Shown in pieces: positions 6,349 through 13,867 of a stretch of DNA of 22,843 bases. Every line of letters starts with the position of its first letter. Position 1 is the first letter of the stretch. A model generated the notes under the pieces. It ran no database searches and had not been told where the DNA came from. It saw only the letters and a program-made list of their open reading frames with translations. The stretch is taken from positions 57,947-80,789 of the forward strand of contig DAYM01000002.1 in NCBI GenBank assembly GCA_002506905.1, read 5' to 3'. The stretch is from Methanomassiliicoccaceae archaeon UBA328. Lineage in GTDB: Archaea; Thermoplasmatota; Thermoplasmata; Methanomassiliicoccales; Methanomethylophilaceae. The position numbers and the translations under genes were made by a program.

Positions 6349-8186
6349 AGATAATCCATATCCGTATCTTCGAACTGGCTATTATAAAGTGTGCTGTAGA
6401 ATCCGCCTTTTGCAAGCAATTCGTCATGGGAACCCTGTTCTATGATGTTGCCGTCCTTCATCACGAATATGATATCGGAATTGCGGATGGTGGACAGTCT
6501 GTGGGCGATGACGAAGGAGGTCCTCTTCTCGGTGAGCATGTCCATGGCTTCCTGAATGATCCTCTCCGTCCTCGTATCGACAGAGCTGGTGGCTTCGTCA
6601 AGTATCAGCAGGGGCGAATCTTCGATCATGGCACGTGCGATGGTCAGCTGCTGTTTCTGTCCGGCGGACAATCCGGCCATGTTGCTCAGCACCGTATCAT
6701 AACCGTTGGGAAGGGTCTCGATGTAGTGATGGATACCGACGGCCTTACAGGCGTTGATTATCTGTTCGTCCGAGATGCCCTTTTTGCAGTAGACGATGTT
6801 CTCTTTGATCGTGCCTTCGAACAGCCAGGTATCCTGCAGGACCATGCAGAACTGATCATGGACGTTGGCCCTGGTCAGTTCCTTTGTGGATATCCCGTCG
6901 ATCAGGATGTCTCCGCTGTCCGTCTCATAGAAACGCATGAGCAGATTGACGATCGTGGTCTTTCCGGCTCCCGTAGGGCCTACTATGGCCACTTTCTGGC
7001 CGGCGGATATCTTTGCCGAGAATCCGTGGATGACCTCCTTTCCGGGAAGGTAACCGAAACGGACGTCCCTGAATTCCACATCTCCTTTGACGTGCTCGAG
7101 TCTCTTCGTCTTTCCGCTCTCGTCTTTCTGTTCTTCGGCGTCGATGAACTCGAAGACACGTTCGGATGCCGCCGCTACCGACTGCATTCCGGTGAATGCC
7201 TGTGCTATCTGGCCGAAAGGCTGTGTGAACAGGCGGATGTATATCATGAACGATACGACGATACCGAACGAGATCGTGCCGTTGATGGTCATGACCGAAC
7301 CTACGATACAGACTGCAACATAACCGAAGTTTCCGATGAAATTCATCAGAGGCATCATCACTCCCGAAAAGAACTGTGACTTGAACGCGCTGGAGAACAG
7401 ATCGTTGTTGATGGTATCGAACTTTTCCGCAGCCTCTTTCTCCCCGTTGTACGCTTTGACGATATTGTGGGCGGAGTATATCTCCTCCACATGGCCGTTC
7501 ATGGCACCGAGATTCTTCTGCTGGATGTCGAAATATTTCTGCGACCTCTTGATGATGAATCCCATCAGTCCGAAACCGAATGCCGTGGCAAGGACCGCCG
7601 TGACCATGAGGATGAGGTTGGTGTACCCCATCATGATCAGGGAACCGAAAAGCAGGGTGAACGAGGTCACCAGCATTCCGATGCTCATGTTCAGCGACTG
7701 GCCGATGGTGTCGATATCGTTTGTGACACGGCTGAGGATATCTCCTTTTGACATCCTGTCAAGGTATGACAGAGGCAGCTTGTTGATCTTGACCGACATA
7801 TCCCTGCGTAGATTCCTTGCGGTCCTCTGGGCCACAGTTGCCAGGATGTAGTTCTGGATGTAAGCAAGGATGAAATAGACGGCGTAGATGCCTATCAGGA
7901 ACATTCCGATGGCCGCTATGCCTTCAAGATCGATGTTTCCGGAGATTATTCCGGCCGTGATCATATCCGTGACATCGCCGAGTTTGTCGGGGCCGATCAG
8001 GGTGATGGCCGTACCGAAGCAGGCCAGTATTATCGCTGTGAGCACGTATTTCTTATAGACTCCCATATAGGAGAACAGTTTGGACCAGGCCAGTTTGAAG
8101 TCCTTTGGTTTCTCTCCTGCGCCCGGAGGTCCGTGCGGTCCGCGTTTCTGGTGCCTGCGGCATTTGGTCTCGCTGTCCTCGCTCAT
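6345..8186 (-). CDS. ABC exporter half-transporter, catalytic subunit
   Basis: A 613-residue membrane-ATPase fusion of the multidrug type. Residues about 45-345 form the six-helix exporter membrane domain, and the rest is the ATPase domain: Walker A GPTGAGKT (403-410), signature LSAGQKQQ (506-513), Walker B LLILDE with the catalytic Glu (E531) and the switch His (H562 in IAHRLST). A long charged N-terminal tail (about 40 residues) precedes the first helix. It overlaps the preceding ABC gene by 4 bases (ATGA). The Walker B Glu and His are intact, but the signature reads LSAGQ rather than LSGGQ. That is the pattern expected of the TM288/LmrD-type partner in a heterodimeric exporter with one degenerate ATP site. 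The substrate is probably a drug, peptide or lipid-like compound. Confidence 0.92.
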   Translation of the reverse strand: MSEDSETKCRRHQKRGPHGPPGAGEKPKDFKLAWSKLFSYMGVYKKYVLTAIILACFGTAITLIGPDKLGDVTDMITAGIISGNIDLEGIAAIGMFLIGIYAVYFILAYIQNYILATVAQRTARNLRRDMSVKINKLPLSYLDRMSKGDILSRVTNDIDTIGQSLNMSIGMLVTSFTLLFGSLIMMGYTNLILMVTAVLATAFGFGLMGFIIKRSQKYFDIQQKNLGAMNGHVEEIYSAHNIVKAYNGEKEAAEKFDTINNDLFSSAFKSQFFSGVMMPLMNFIGNFGYVAVCIVGSVMTINGTISFGIVVSFMIYIRLFTQPFGQIAQAFTGMQSVAAASERVFEFIDAEEQKDESGKTKRLEHVKGDVEFRDVRFGYLPGKEVIHGFSAKISAGQKVAIVGPTGAGKTTIVNLLMRFYETDSGDILIDGISTKELTRANVHDQFCMVLQDTWLFEGTIKENIVYCKKGISDEQIINACKAVGIHHYIETLPNGYDTVLSNMAGLSAGQKQQLTIARAMIEDSPLLILDEATSSVDTRTERIIQEAMDMLTEKRTSFVIAHRLSTIRNSDIIFVMKDGNIIEQGSHDELLAKGGFYSTLYNSQFEDTDMDYL

Positions 8187-9934
8187 TCTCCCATCTCCTC
8201 AGCGGTAAGCTGCGATGCGGCGATCTCGTGATAGACCGGGCAGTTCTTCAGAAGGTCGGAATGTCTTCCGATGCCGGCGATCTTCCCTTCTTCCATAACG
8301 ACGATCTTGTCCGCTTCCATTATGGTCCCTATCCTCTGGGAAACGATCAGAGTGGTAACTCCCGAGGTCTCTTTCTTAAGGGCCTCCCTCAGGACACGGT
8401 CGGTCCTGTAATCGAGAGCTGAGAACGAGTCGTCGAAGATGTATATCTCCGGCTTCCTGCAGACGGCACGTGCGATCGATATACGCTGTTTCTGACCGCC
8501 TGAAAGGTTTGTACCGCCTTGGGAGATCTCCGATCCGTATCCGTCCTCCATCTTCTCGACGAATTCCTTTCCCTGGGCGATCTCCACTGCCTTTTTCACA
8601 TCCTCTTCCGTGCGTTCTTCCGAAGTGTCCCCGTATCTGACATTGTAATCTACTGTTCCGGTGAACATCATCGATCTCTGAGGAACGTATCCTATCTTCC
8701 TGTGGAGGGCTTCCAGCGTGTAATCCCTGACATCGATCCCGTCCACCAGGACCTCTCCGCTTGTTGCATCGTAGAAGCGGGGGATCAGATTGATCAGGGT
8801 GCTCTTTCCGCAGCCGGTTGAACCGATAAATGCTACGGTCTCGCCTTTTTTCACATCGATATTGATGTCTTTGAGGATCATATCTGCGGCTCCGGGATAT
8901 CCGAAACCGACATTTTTGAATGTGATCTCCCCTTCCTTTCCGGCAGGGGATACGGTGACCGTTCCGTCCTTGATGGAGGATTCGGTGTTGATGACCTCCT
9001 CCACACGCTTGGCCGCGACCATAGCACGGGGCAGGATGTTCATGATCACCACGGTCATCATGAATGCTCCGATGATCTGCATCGCATAAGCGGAGAACAC
9101 GACCATGTCGGAGAACAGGGTCATCTGGGTCTGGATGTTGCCGGATGCGGCTATGATGACAGCACCGATCCAATATATTGAAAGCGAAAGGAGGCTCATG
9201 GTCAGCGTCAAACCCGGCATCATAAGTGCCATGGCGCGGCTGGTGAACAGATTCGTAGCGGTGAGTTCCTCATTTGCCCTGTCGAACTTCTCTTCCTGGT
9301 AGTCCTCTGCGTTATATGCGCGGACCACGCGCACGCCGGAGAGATTCTCTTCGGTCACACGGTTGAGATTGTCGGTAAGCCACTGTATCTTTTTGAAACG
9401 GGGTACCACGAACACCATTACCAGCACGATGGCGGCGATTATGACCATCACGGCAACGCCAGTGGCCGCTGTCCATTGCCAGCTCTTTCCCAGAATCTTT
9501 GTGAGTGCCCAGACGGCCATGATCGGGGCCCTGATGACGACCTGCAGCCCCATTGCGACGGTCATCTGTATCTGTGTTATGTCGTTGGTAGAGCGGGTGA
9601 TCAGACTCGATGCCGAGAATTTGTTTATCTCGTTCATTGAATACGTCTCTACCTTGTCGAATTCCAATTTGCGGAGTCTTTTCGAGAGTGAGGCTGCGAT
9701 GTATGCAGCGGTGTATCCGGTGATGATGGCGGCGATAAGACTTCCGAACGAACAGGCGATCATCCAGTAACCCTGGGTCAGGACCTCGCTGACCGTTCCT
9801 CCGGTCTGTATGAGGAGGGTGATCTCCGACATGTATCCGGGGATTTGAAGTTCGAGACCGACCTGGAGTGCAATGAGCAGGACGCACAGGACCGCAAGCG
9901 CCCACTCCTTCTTCTGCAGATATTTCAGTATCAT
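8183..9934 (-). CDS. ABC exporter half-transporter, degenerate-site subunit
   Basis: A 583-residue half-transporter. The six-helix exporter domain spans about residues 12-305, followed by an ATPase domain with Walker A GSTGCGKST (371-379) and canonical signature LSGGQKQR (477-484). The Walker B is followed by Asp instead of catalytic Glu (IYIFDDS, D502), and the switch His is replaced by Gln (IVSQRIG, Q533). This is the non-catalytic half of a TM287/288 or LmrCD-like heterodimer, paired with the gene that follows. It overlaps the upstream MarR gene and the downstream ABC gene by 4 bases each (ATGA), so the operon is translationally coupled and the two halves are made together. It sits in the cytoplasmic membrane as an efflux pump. 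Confidence 0.92.
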   Translation of the reverse strand: MILKYLQKKEWALAVLCVLLIALQVGLELQIPGYMSEITLLIQTGGTVSEVLTQGYWMIACSFGSLIAAIITGYTAAYIAASLSKRLRKLEFDKVETYSMNEINKFSASSLITRSTNDITQIQMTVAMGLQVVIRAPIMAVWALTKILGKSWQWTAATGVAVMVIIAAIVLVMVFVVPRFKKIQWLTDNLNRVTEENLSGVRVVRAYNAEDYQEEKFDRANEELTATNLFTSRAMALMMPGLTLTMSLLSLSIYWIGAVIIAASGNIQTQMTLFSDMVVFSAYAMQIIGAFMMTVVIMNILPRAMVAAKRVEEVINTESSIKDGTVTVSPAGKEGEITFKNVGFGYPGAADMILKDINIDVKKGETVAFIGSTGCGKSTLINLIPRFYDATSGEVLVDGIDVRDYTLEALHRKIGYVPQRSMMFTGTVDYNVRYGDTSEERTEEDVKKAVEIAQGKEFVEKMEDGYGSEISQGGTNLSGGQKQRISIARAVCRKPEIYIFDDSFSALDYRTDRVLREALKKETSGVTTLIVSQRIGTIMEADKIVVMEEGKIAGIGRHSDLLKNCPVYHEIAASQLTAEEMGE

Positions 9935-10380
9935 TTTTCTTCGGTCCCGATCTTGTCCGCAAGCGTGCGGTGTATCTTGGTCATGCAGATCCTGAAGGTC
10001 TCCAATTCTTCCCTGCTCAGATCGGAGGTCATCATGTCGGTGACCTCATGCAGGTTATTCCCGATCACGGAACACATGTCCCTTCCCCTGTCGGTCAGGA
10101 CTATCGAATATCTGCTGCCGTTACCGGTGTTTTCGGCCAATCCGTTATCGATCAGGAGTTTCACGGTCCTTGTCGTAAGGGCCTTATCGACCATGACCTC
10201 GTCCGATAGTTGTTTCAGGTTGATGCCGTCATGCTGCCCTATAGCAAGTATGAAGGGGCCCTGCGATGCCGTGACGCCGTACGGGGCAAGTCTTTCGTTC
10301 ATCTCTTTGTCGATGAATGTCTTTATGATTCGCGGATGGGGCAAAAGAAAGCAATTCATTGACTTGTCAATCTCACTCAT
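9931..10380 (-). CDS. MarR-family transcriptional repressor of the ABC exporter operon
   Basis: About 149 residues from ATG 10380. A helix-turn-helix core is evident: NLKQLSDEVMVDKALTTRTV followed by the wing region GLAENTGNGSRYSIVLTDRGR with the conserved D-R-G motif of MarR proteins, flanked by dimerisation helices. In-frame ATGs also occur at 10401 and 10392, but the minus-strand TATA box (10403-10408) would start transcription near 10380, so I take the leaderless start there. MarR proteins act as dimers that fall off DNA when bound by a small phenolic or drug-like ligand. This one heads a MarR / ABC / ABC / DoxX operon, and two 14-bp palindromes over its promoter and first codons point to autorepression. 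Confidence 0.88.
   Translation of the reverse strand: MSEIDKSMNCFLLPHPRIIKTFIDKEMNERLAPYGVTASQGPFILAIGQHDGINLKQLSDEVMVDKALTTRTVKLLIDNGLAENTGNGSRYSIVLTDRGRDMCSVIGNNLHEVTDMMTSDLSREELETFRICMTKIHRTLADKIGTEEK
10358..10371. promoter_or_regulatory. Palindromic MarR operator candidate, site 1
   Basis: ATTGACTTGTCAAT is a perfect 6+6 inverted repeat with a 2-base centre, in the first codons of the marR-like gene and just downstream of its expected transcript start. Its half-site TTGAC matches typical MarR-family operators. Confidence 0.6.
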
Positions 10381-10384
10381 TGAG

Positions 10385-10398
10385 GTTGACATATCAAT
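10385..10398. promoter_or_regulatory. Palindromic MarR operator candidate, site 2
   Basis: GTTGACATATCAAT repeats the site 1 pattern with small changes; its inner TTGA/TCAA arms are symmetric. It lies between the TATA box and the transcript start of the marR-like gene, 27 bases centre to centre from site 1, placed to block transcription initiation. Confidence 0.6.
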
Positions 10399-10402
10399 CA
10401 TG

Positions 10403-10437
10403 TATATAAGCCCGATGCGGGGACGAAGAATGTATAT
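10403..10437. promoter_or_regulatory. Divergent TATA boxes for the MarR/ABC operon and the ArsB-type gene
   Basis: TATATA at 10403-10408 serves the minus strand (start near 10380). TGTATAT at 10431-10437 lies about 28 bases ahead of the plus-strand ATG at 10462. Both fit leaderless or nearly leaderless transcripts. Confidence 0.5.
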
Positions 10438-10461
10438 CGGGGCCGTTCATTCTGAGGGTCA

Positions 10462-11718
10462 ATGACCCTGGAATGCCTGATAGCCCTCATTGTCTTCCTG
10501 GTGACCTACGCGCTCATCGCATTGCGCAAGATCCCCGGAACGAAGATAGGGCGTGCGGGCATAGCACTGATCGGCGGTGCTTTGATGATCGTCCTCGGCA
10601 TTCTGCCGTTCACAGAGATCTGGACGTACATCAATTACGAGCTACTTCTGCTTCTTTTCGGGATGATGCTCATCGTTGCCGGTCTGGAATCCGTCGGTTT
10701 CTTTGATATAATTGTCAAAAGGCTCATCGCAGGCGGCAGCGGCCGCAGGAAATTCCTGGTATCCTTGATGTTATTGTCCGCAACACTGTCTGCCCTGATG
10801 CTCAACGATGCGGTAGTCTTGTTGCTCACTCCGGTGACGGTCAAATGCTGCCGCATACTCAAGGCGGATCCAGTTCCGTTCCTGGTAGGATTGTTCATAT
10901 CTTCCAATATCGGAAGCGTCGCGACCGCTGTCGGAAATCCTCAGAATGCATATATCGCAACACAGGCGGGCATAACATTCATAGAATTCTCCGTAAGGAT
11001 GCTCCCTCTGATGCTCATCACGATATTCGTCGCCGTCGCAATGATCGTATTGTTCTTCAGGAAGGACCTGGACAGGATAAAGGATACCGGTAACACAGAT
11101 GAGATAGAGGAGGCTGAAAAGGACCCTTTGAGACTGAAGGCAATGTTCGTCCTGCTTCTGGCAACGGTGATCCTCTTTACTCTGTCGGATATGCTTGGCA
11201 TTCCTCTGTATGTTGTCGCTTTGATATCCGGAGCGGTTGCATTGCTGATAGGAATGACCAAGGGTGTGAAGAGAGCGGTCTGGATGGTCAGGAGGGTCGA
11301 TTGGTCGATCATTTTGTTCTTCGTAGGTCTCTTCGTATTGATGGGCGGTGTGGTAACATCCGGTCTGCTGACGCAGATCACCGGGCTCTTCCCGGGATTC
11401 GGGGAAGGGGAGACACCTTCCATCGCAGGACTGACAGCATTGTCTGCCGTATTGTCCAATCTATTCAGCAACGTCCCTTCGGTGATCCTGATAAGCGAGA
11501 TGATTCCGTCGCAGGAAGTGTTTTGGATCACATTGGCGGCCTCTTCGACCCTGGCAGGCAATGCGACGCTCATCGGTGCCGCCGCCAATATGATTGTTGC
11601 CGAAGGGGCTGAGAAGTATAACGTAAAATTGGACTTTTGGCGCGCAGTCAAGATCGGGCTCCCGGTTGCCATAGTATCATTGCTGATAACAATAGTTTAC
11701 ATGGAATTCATATTCTAA
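10462..11718 (+). CDS. ArsB/NhaD-type ion permease (ion transporter superfamily)
   Basis: A 418-residue integral membrane protein with about 11-12 helices. The recognisable core is the repeat motif SNIGSVATAVGNPQNAYIA (from about residue 149) and its second-half counterpart SSTLAGNATLIGAAANMIVAE near the C terminus. These are the paired substrate-binding hairpins of the ArsB/NhaD/SLC13-like fold. Such proteins move arsenite, sodium/protons or dicarboxylates; the Asn/Thr-rich GN motif is shared by arsenical pumps and Na+/H+ antiporters, so the substrate is not settled. A charged loop (about residues 195-220, DTGNTDEIEEAEKD) splits the halves. It is transcribed alone and divergently from the MarR operon. 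Confidence 0.8.
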   Translation: MTLECLIALIVFLVTYALIALRKIPGTKIGRAGIALIGGALMIVLGILPFTEIWTYINYELLLLLFGMMLIVAGLESVGFFDIIVKRLIAGGSGRRKFLVSLMLLSATLSALMLNDAVVLLLTPVTVKCCRILKADPVPFLVGLFISSNIGSVATAVGNPQNAYIATQAGITFIEFSVRMLPLMLITIFVAVAMIVLFFRKDLDRIKDTGNTDEIEEAEKDPLRLKAMFVLLLATVILFTLSDMLGIPLYVVALISGAVALLIGMTKGVKRAVWMVRRVDWSIILFFVGLFVLMGGVVTSGLLTQITGLFPGFGEGETPSIAGLTALSAVLSNLFSNVPSVILISEMIPSQEVFWITLAASSTLAGNATLIGAAANMIVAEGAEKYNVKLDFWRAVKIGLPVAIVSLLITIVYMEFIF

Positions 11719-11733
11719 ACGCAATTTTTGCGT
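11719..11733 (+). terminator. Short hairpin after the permease gene
   Basis: ACGCAA-TTT-TTGCGT forms a perfect 6-bp stem directly after the TAA stop, followed by AATATTTC. Weak but well placed. Confidence 0.4.
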
Positions 11734-11781
11734 AATATTTCACTTGCCAGACATTTTTCAGTCAGTAACAATACAAAATCT

Positions 11782-11873
11782 TTATATACTTACTACTAGA
11801 TGCTTTCTTAATTGGATGCTAAGGCCAATTGCATTAATTTGTGGTTGGTCCGGGTTCAACTTAAGGTGATAAA
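11782..11873 (+). promoter_or_regulatory. Promoter and structured leader of the anchored extracellular protein gene
   Basis: A TATA box (TTATATA, 11782-11788) should start transcription near 11808, giving a leader of about 65 bases, longer than the near-zero leaders elsewhere in the window. The leader holds AATTGG/CCAATT (11810-11815 with 11825-11830) around a 9-base loop, then a possible GTTG/CAAC pair. It ends in a strong ribosome site AAGGTGAT (about 11863-11870) just before the ATG. I see no known cobalamin-riboswitch consensus. Confidence 0.5.
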
Positions 11874-12428
11874 ATGGCAGACAACAAAGTTGCTATGTAT
11901 GCCGCGGTCGGTCTTGTAGTAGGAATACTGATCGGCGCAGGCGTAGGTTATGTTCTTTTCCACTCTTCAGGATCGGACAACAATGAAACTTACTGGTTCT
12001 ATCTGAATTTCGGAGAGAGCAATGCAGAAAACGGATGGTATTCCGGAGATGCTACCAATGCAACAGACGGATTCGATGCTGCAATGCACAAAGCAGGATT
12101 CGAGTACGAAGTAAGCTCATATGGATACATCGGCACTATCGACGGTGTCGGAACATCCGGATGGTATCTCTGTTCATATTCGTACTCTGAAACAAGTGAA
12201 GATGCAGCAGAAGCCAGTATTCTTTATGCCTCTGTATCGTTCGGAACACTTACATACTCCAACGGATGGAAATCATTCTCGGGATATGGTATAGACGACT
12301 CAGGATTGAAGTTGTTCGAGAGCAATTCTACGATCTTCTACTTCTCTGTATACAACTCTGATTGGAGTGCAAGCTCACCTGTTTCTGATACAGAATGGAT
12401 GGCCGGCGGTCCCTTCGTGTCCGCATAA
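11874..12428 (+). CDS. Membrane-anchored extracellular protein, possible DUF4430-like fold
   Basis: A 184-residue protein with one N-terminal helix (about residues 8-30, AAVGLVVGILIGAGVGYVLF) and an extracellular part. The start is fixed by AAGGTGAT just upstream. The external part has FYLNFGES, a helix FDAAMHKAGFEYEV, the turn IGTIDGV, GWYLCSYSY, then SGYGIDDSGLKLFESNSTIFYFSVY. This order of strand, helix, I-x-G turn, aromatic strand and closing strands loosely resembles the domain at the N terminus of the next two proteins and the transcobalamin-like DUF4430 pattern, but the match is by eye only. It has its own promoter and GNRA-loop terminator, so it is expressed separately and perhaps more strongly than the transport operon behind it. 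A ligand-capture role is inference. Confidence 0.65.
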   Translation: MADNKVAMYAAVGLVVGILIGAGVGYVLFHSSGSDNNETYWFYLNFGESNAENGWYSGDATNATDGFDAAMHKAGFEYEVSSYGYIGTIDGVGTSGWYLCSYSYSETSEDAAEASILYASVSFGTLTYSNGWKSFSGYGIDDSGLKLFESNSTIFYFSVYNSDWSASSPVSDTEWMAGGPFVSA

Positions 12429-12438
12429 AACAATTCCC

Positions 12439-12452
12439 GGGGCGAAAGCCCC
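12439..12452 (+). terminator. GAAA-loop terminator
   Basis: GGGGC-GAAA-GCCCC, a perfect 5-bp GC stem with a GNRA tetraloop followed by TTT, 11 bases after the stop of the anchored protein gene. Confidence 0.7.
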
Positions 12453-12529
12453 TTTAAACCTCTTACCTGAAACGATCAGATCCTTGTTCTGACGAATGGA
12501 AGACAGGGACTGTCCGGTTGTGTGAAATT

Positions 12530-13858
12530 ATGGCGAACGGTTATGAGCGGAAAGTGATCATCACAGCAGTTATCTTACTCGCAGGTACTTTCCTGACCCT
12601 TTTCGCAGGAACAGGAACTTCAGCATCATTATACCAATCTCCGGGGACAGTCATTGATTTCGGAGATCGGAATACTGTTTGGACCGAATTGGATCTGAAC
12701 GAATATTCCGACCCATATGACGTATTGGAAGCAGCCTGTTCTGCCAATTATTACGATTATCTTGTGGATGAGTCCAGTACCATCATTATGATAGACGGCA
12801 TCGAGGCGGATTCCACACATTCATGGGACCTGTGGGTTGTGGTCCTGGGAGAAACAGAGTGGACCAAACTGTCTGTAATGTATGATGCGGACCTATCAGA
12901 ATACGCTGTGTCGTCATGGGCATATACGGAAAACGGGGCAGAACCGACAGTAGGTGTAGACGCGGCCGGAAACAGTATTTACGGATACGCACAAGCCTCA
13001 ACAACCGTTGCCTTATCTCCATCCATTACAGAGATAATAGGTGCATTGGGCGGAGTCAACACCCTGGTGGGTACAGACAAATACAGCAATTATCCGGAAG
13101 AAGTTGTGGAACTTCAAGAATCAGGCGACATAGCGATCGTCGGGGACTATACAACGCCTGTATACGAGAACATTGTAAAGACCGATCCGGATATCGTGTA
13201 TTGCGATAGTTCTCAGTACAATCATATAACAATGAACAGTACCTTAAGAAATGCCAACATCGTCAGCATTCTGTTATACGACGGTACGGGTTTCGATACG
13301 ATATTGGATAATATCTACATAGTCGGTCTGACAATGGGCTATAATTGGGCCGCCGAGTCTTTGATCGAAGATATGCTGGCATGTATGGACGAGATCGCCG
13401 ATGAAAGCATGTCCAGTGAAAGTATCATGGCCGCGTTGTCTCCGGATGCGGCAACATGGGTGGCCGGTACATACACTTATGTCGATGATGTTATCAATGA
13501 GATTTCGTGTACAAATGTATTCAGCGGAGATGTCGGTTGGGTTCACATAAATCCTGAGATGATCGCTCGTCTGAACCCTTCATACATAGTTATCATTACA
13601 TCATCATTCTCTGCTACACAAGAGGATTATGATCAGATCCTAAGCATTCTGTCCAGTGAATGGAAGTCAACAGATGCATACAAGAACGGTCACATCTACG
13701 TTATCTGTGAAAGTGCGGCCGATATGGCACAAAGGGCCGGACCGAGGAATGTCCAATTGATGGAGCTTATGTCGGTGATAGTCAACTCCGATTCCGACAT
13801 TCCGAATTATTTTGGTGACAATTACAGGGATTATTTGACAATAACAAAGGATTATTGA
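12530..13858 (+). CDS. BtuF-like substrate-binding protein with extra N-terminal domain
   Basis: A 442-residue secreted protein. A signal or anchor segment (residues about 8-30) leads into an extra domain (about 35-135) with VLEAACSANYYDYL, IIMIDGIEAD and SWDLWVVVLGETEW. This is a DUF4430-like order of helix, I-x-G turn and W-x-LWV strand. The second part (about 155-420) is a class III (BtuF/FhuD-type) binding protein: LSPSITEIIGALGGVNTLVG, GTDKYSNYP, KTDPDIVYC, and a C-terminal RAGPRNVQLMELM. The SPS-TE opening and YSNYP match BtuF-like vitamin B12 binders best, though heme and siderophore binders share the fold. Start is taken at ATG 12530; an in-frame TTG at 12518 would add MCEI. It is the first gene of a binding protein / permease / ATPase operon. 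Confidence 0.85.
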   Translation: MANGYERKVIITAVILLAGTFLTLFAGTGTSASLYQSPGTVIDFGDRNTVWTELDLNEYSDPYDVLEAACSANYYDYLVDESSTIIMIDGIEADSTHSWDLWVVVLGETEWTKLSVMYDADLSEYAVSSWAYTENGAEPTVGVDAAGNSIYGYAQASTTVALSPSITEIIGALGGVNTLVGTDKYSNYPEEVVELQESGDIAIVGDYTTPVYENIVKTDPDIVYCDSSQYNHITMNSTLRNANIVSILLYDGTGFDTILDNIYIVGLTMGYNWAAESLIEDMLACMDEIADESMSSESIMAALSPDAATWVAGTYTYVDDVINEISCTNVFSGDVGWVHINPEMIARLNPSYIVIITSSFSATQEDYDQILSILSSEWKSTDAYKNGHIYVICESAADMAQRAGPRNVQLMELMSVIVNSDSDIPNYFGDNYRDYLTITKDY

Positions 13859-13867
13859 GGAGATATA

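Noticed and set aside
6426..7379. 317-residue plus-strand frame inside the ABC exporter gene
   Set aside because: Antisense to conserved ATPase motifs, with the Asp/Gly/Val-rich look of reverse-complement shadow translation.
11808..11873. Cobalamin riboswitch before the importer region
   Set aside because: No B12-box-like consensus and the leader is far too short for that riboswitch.
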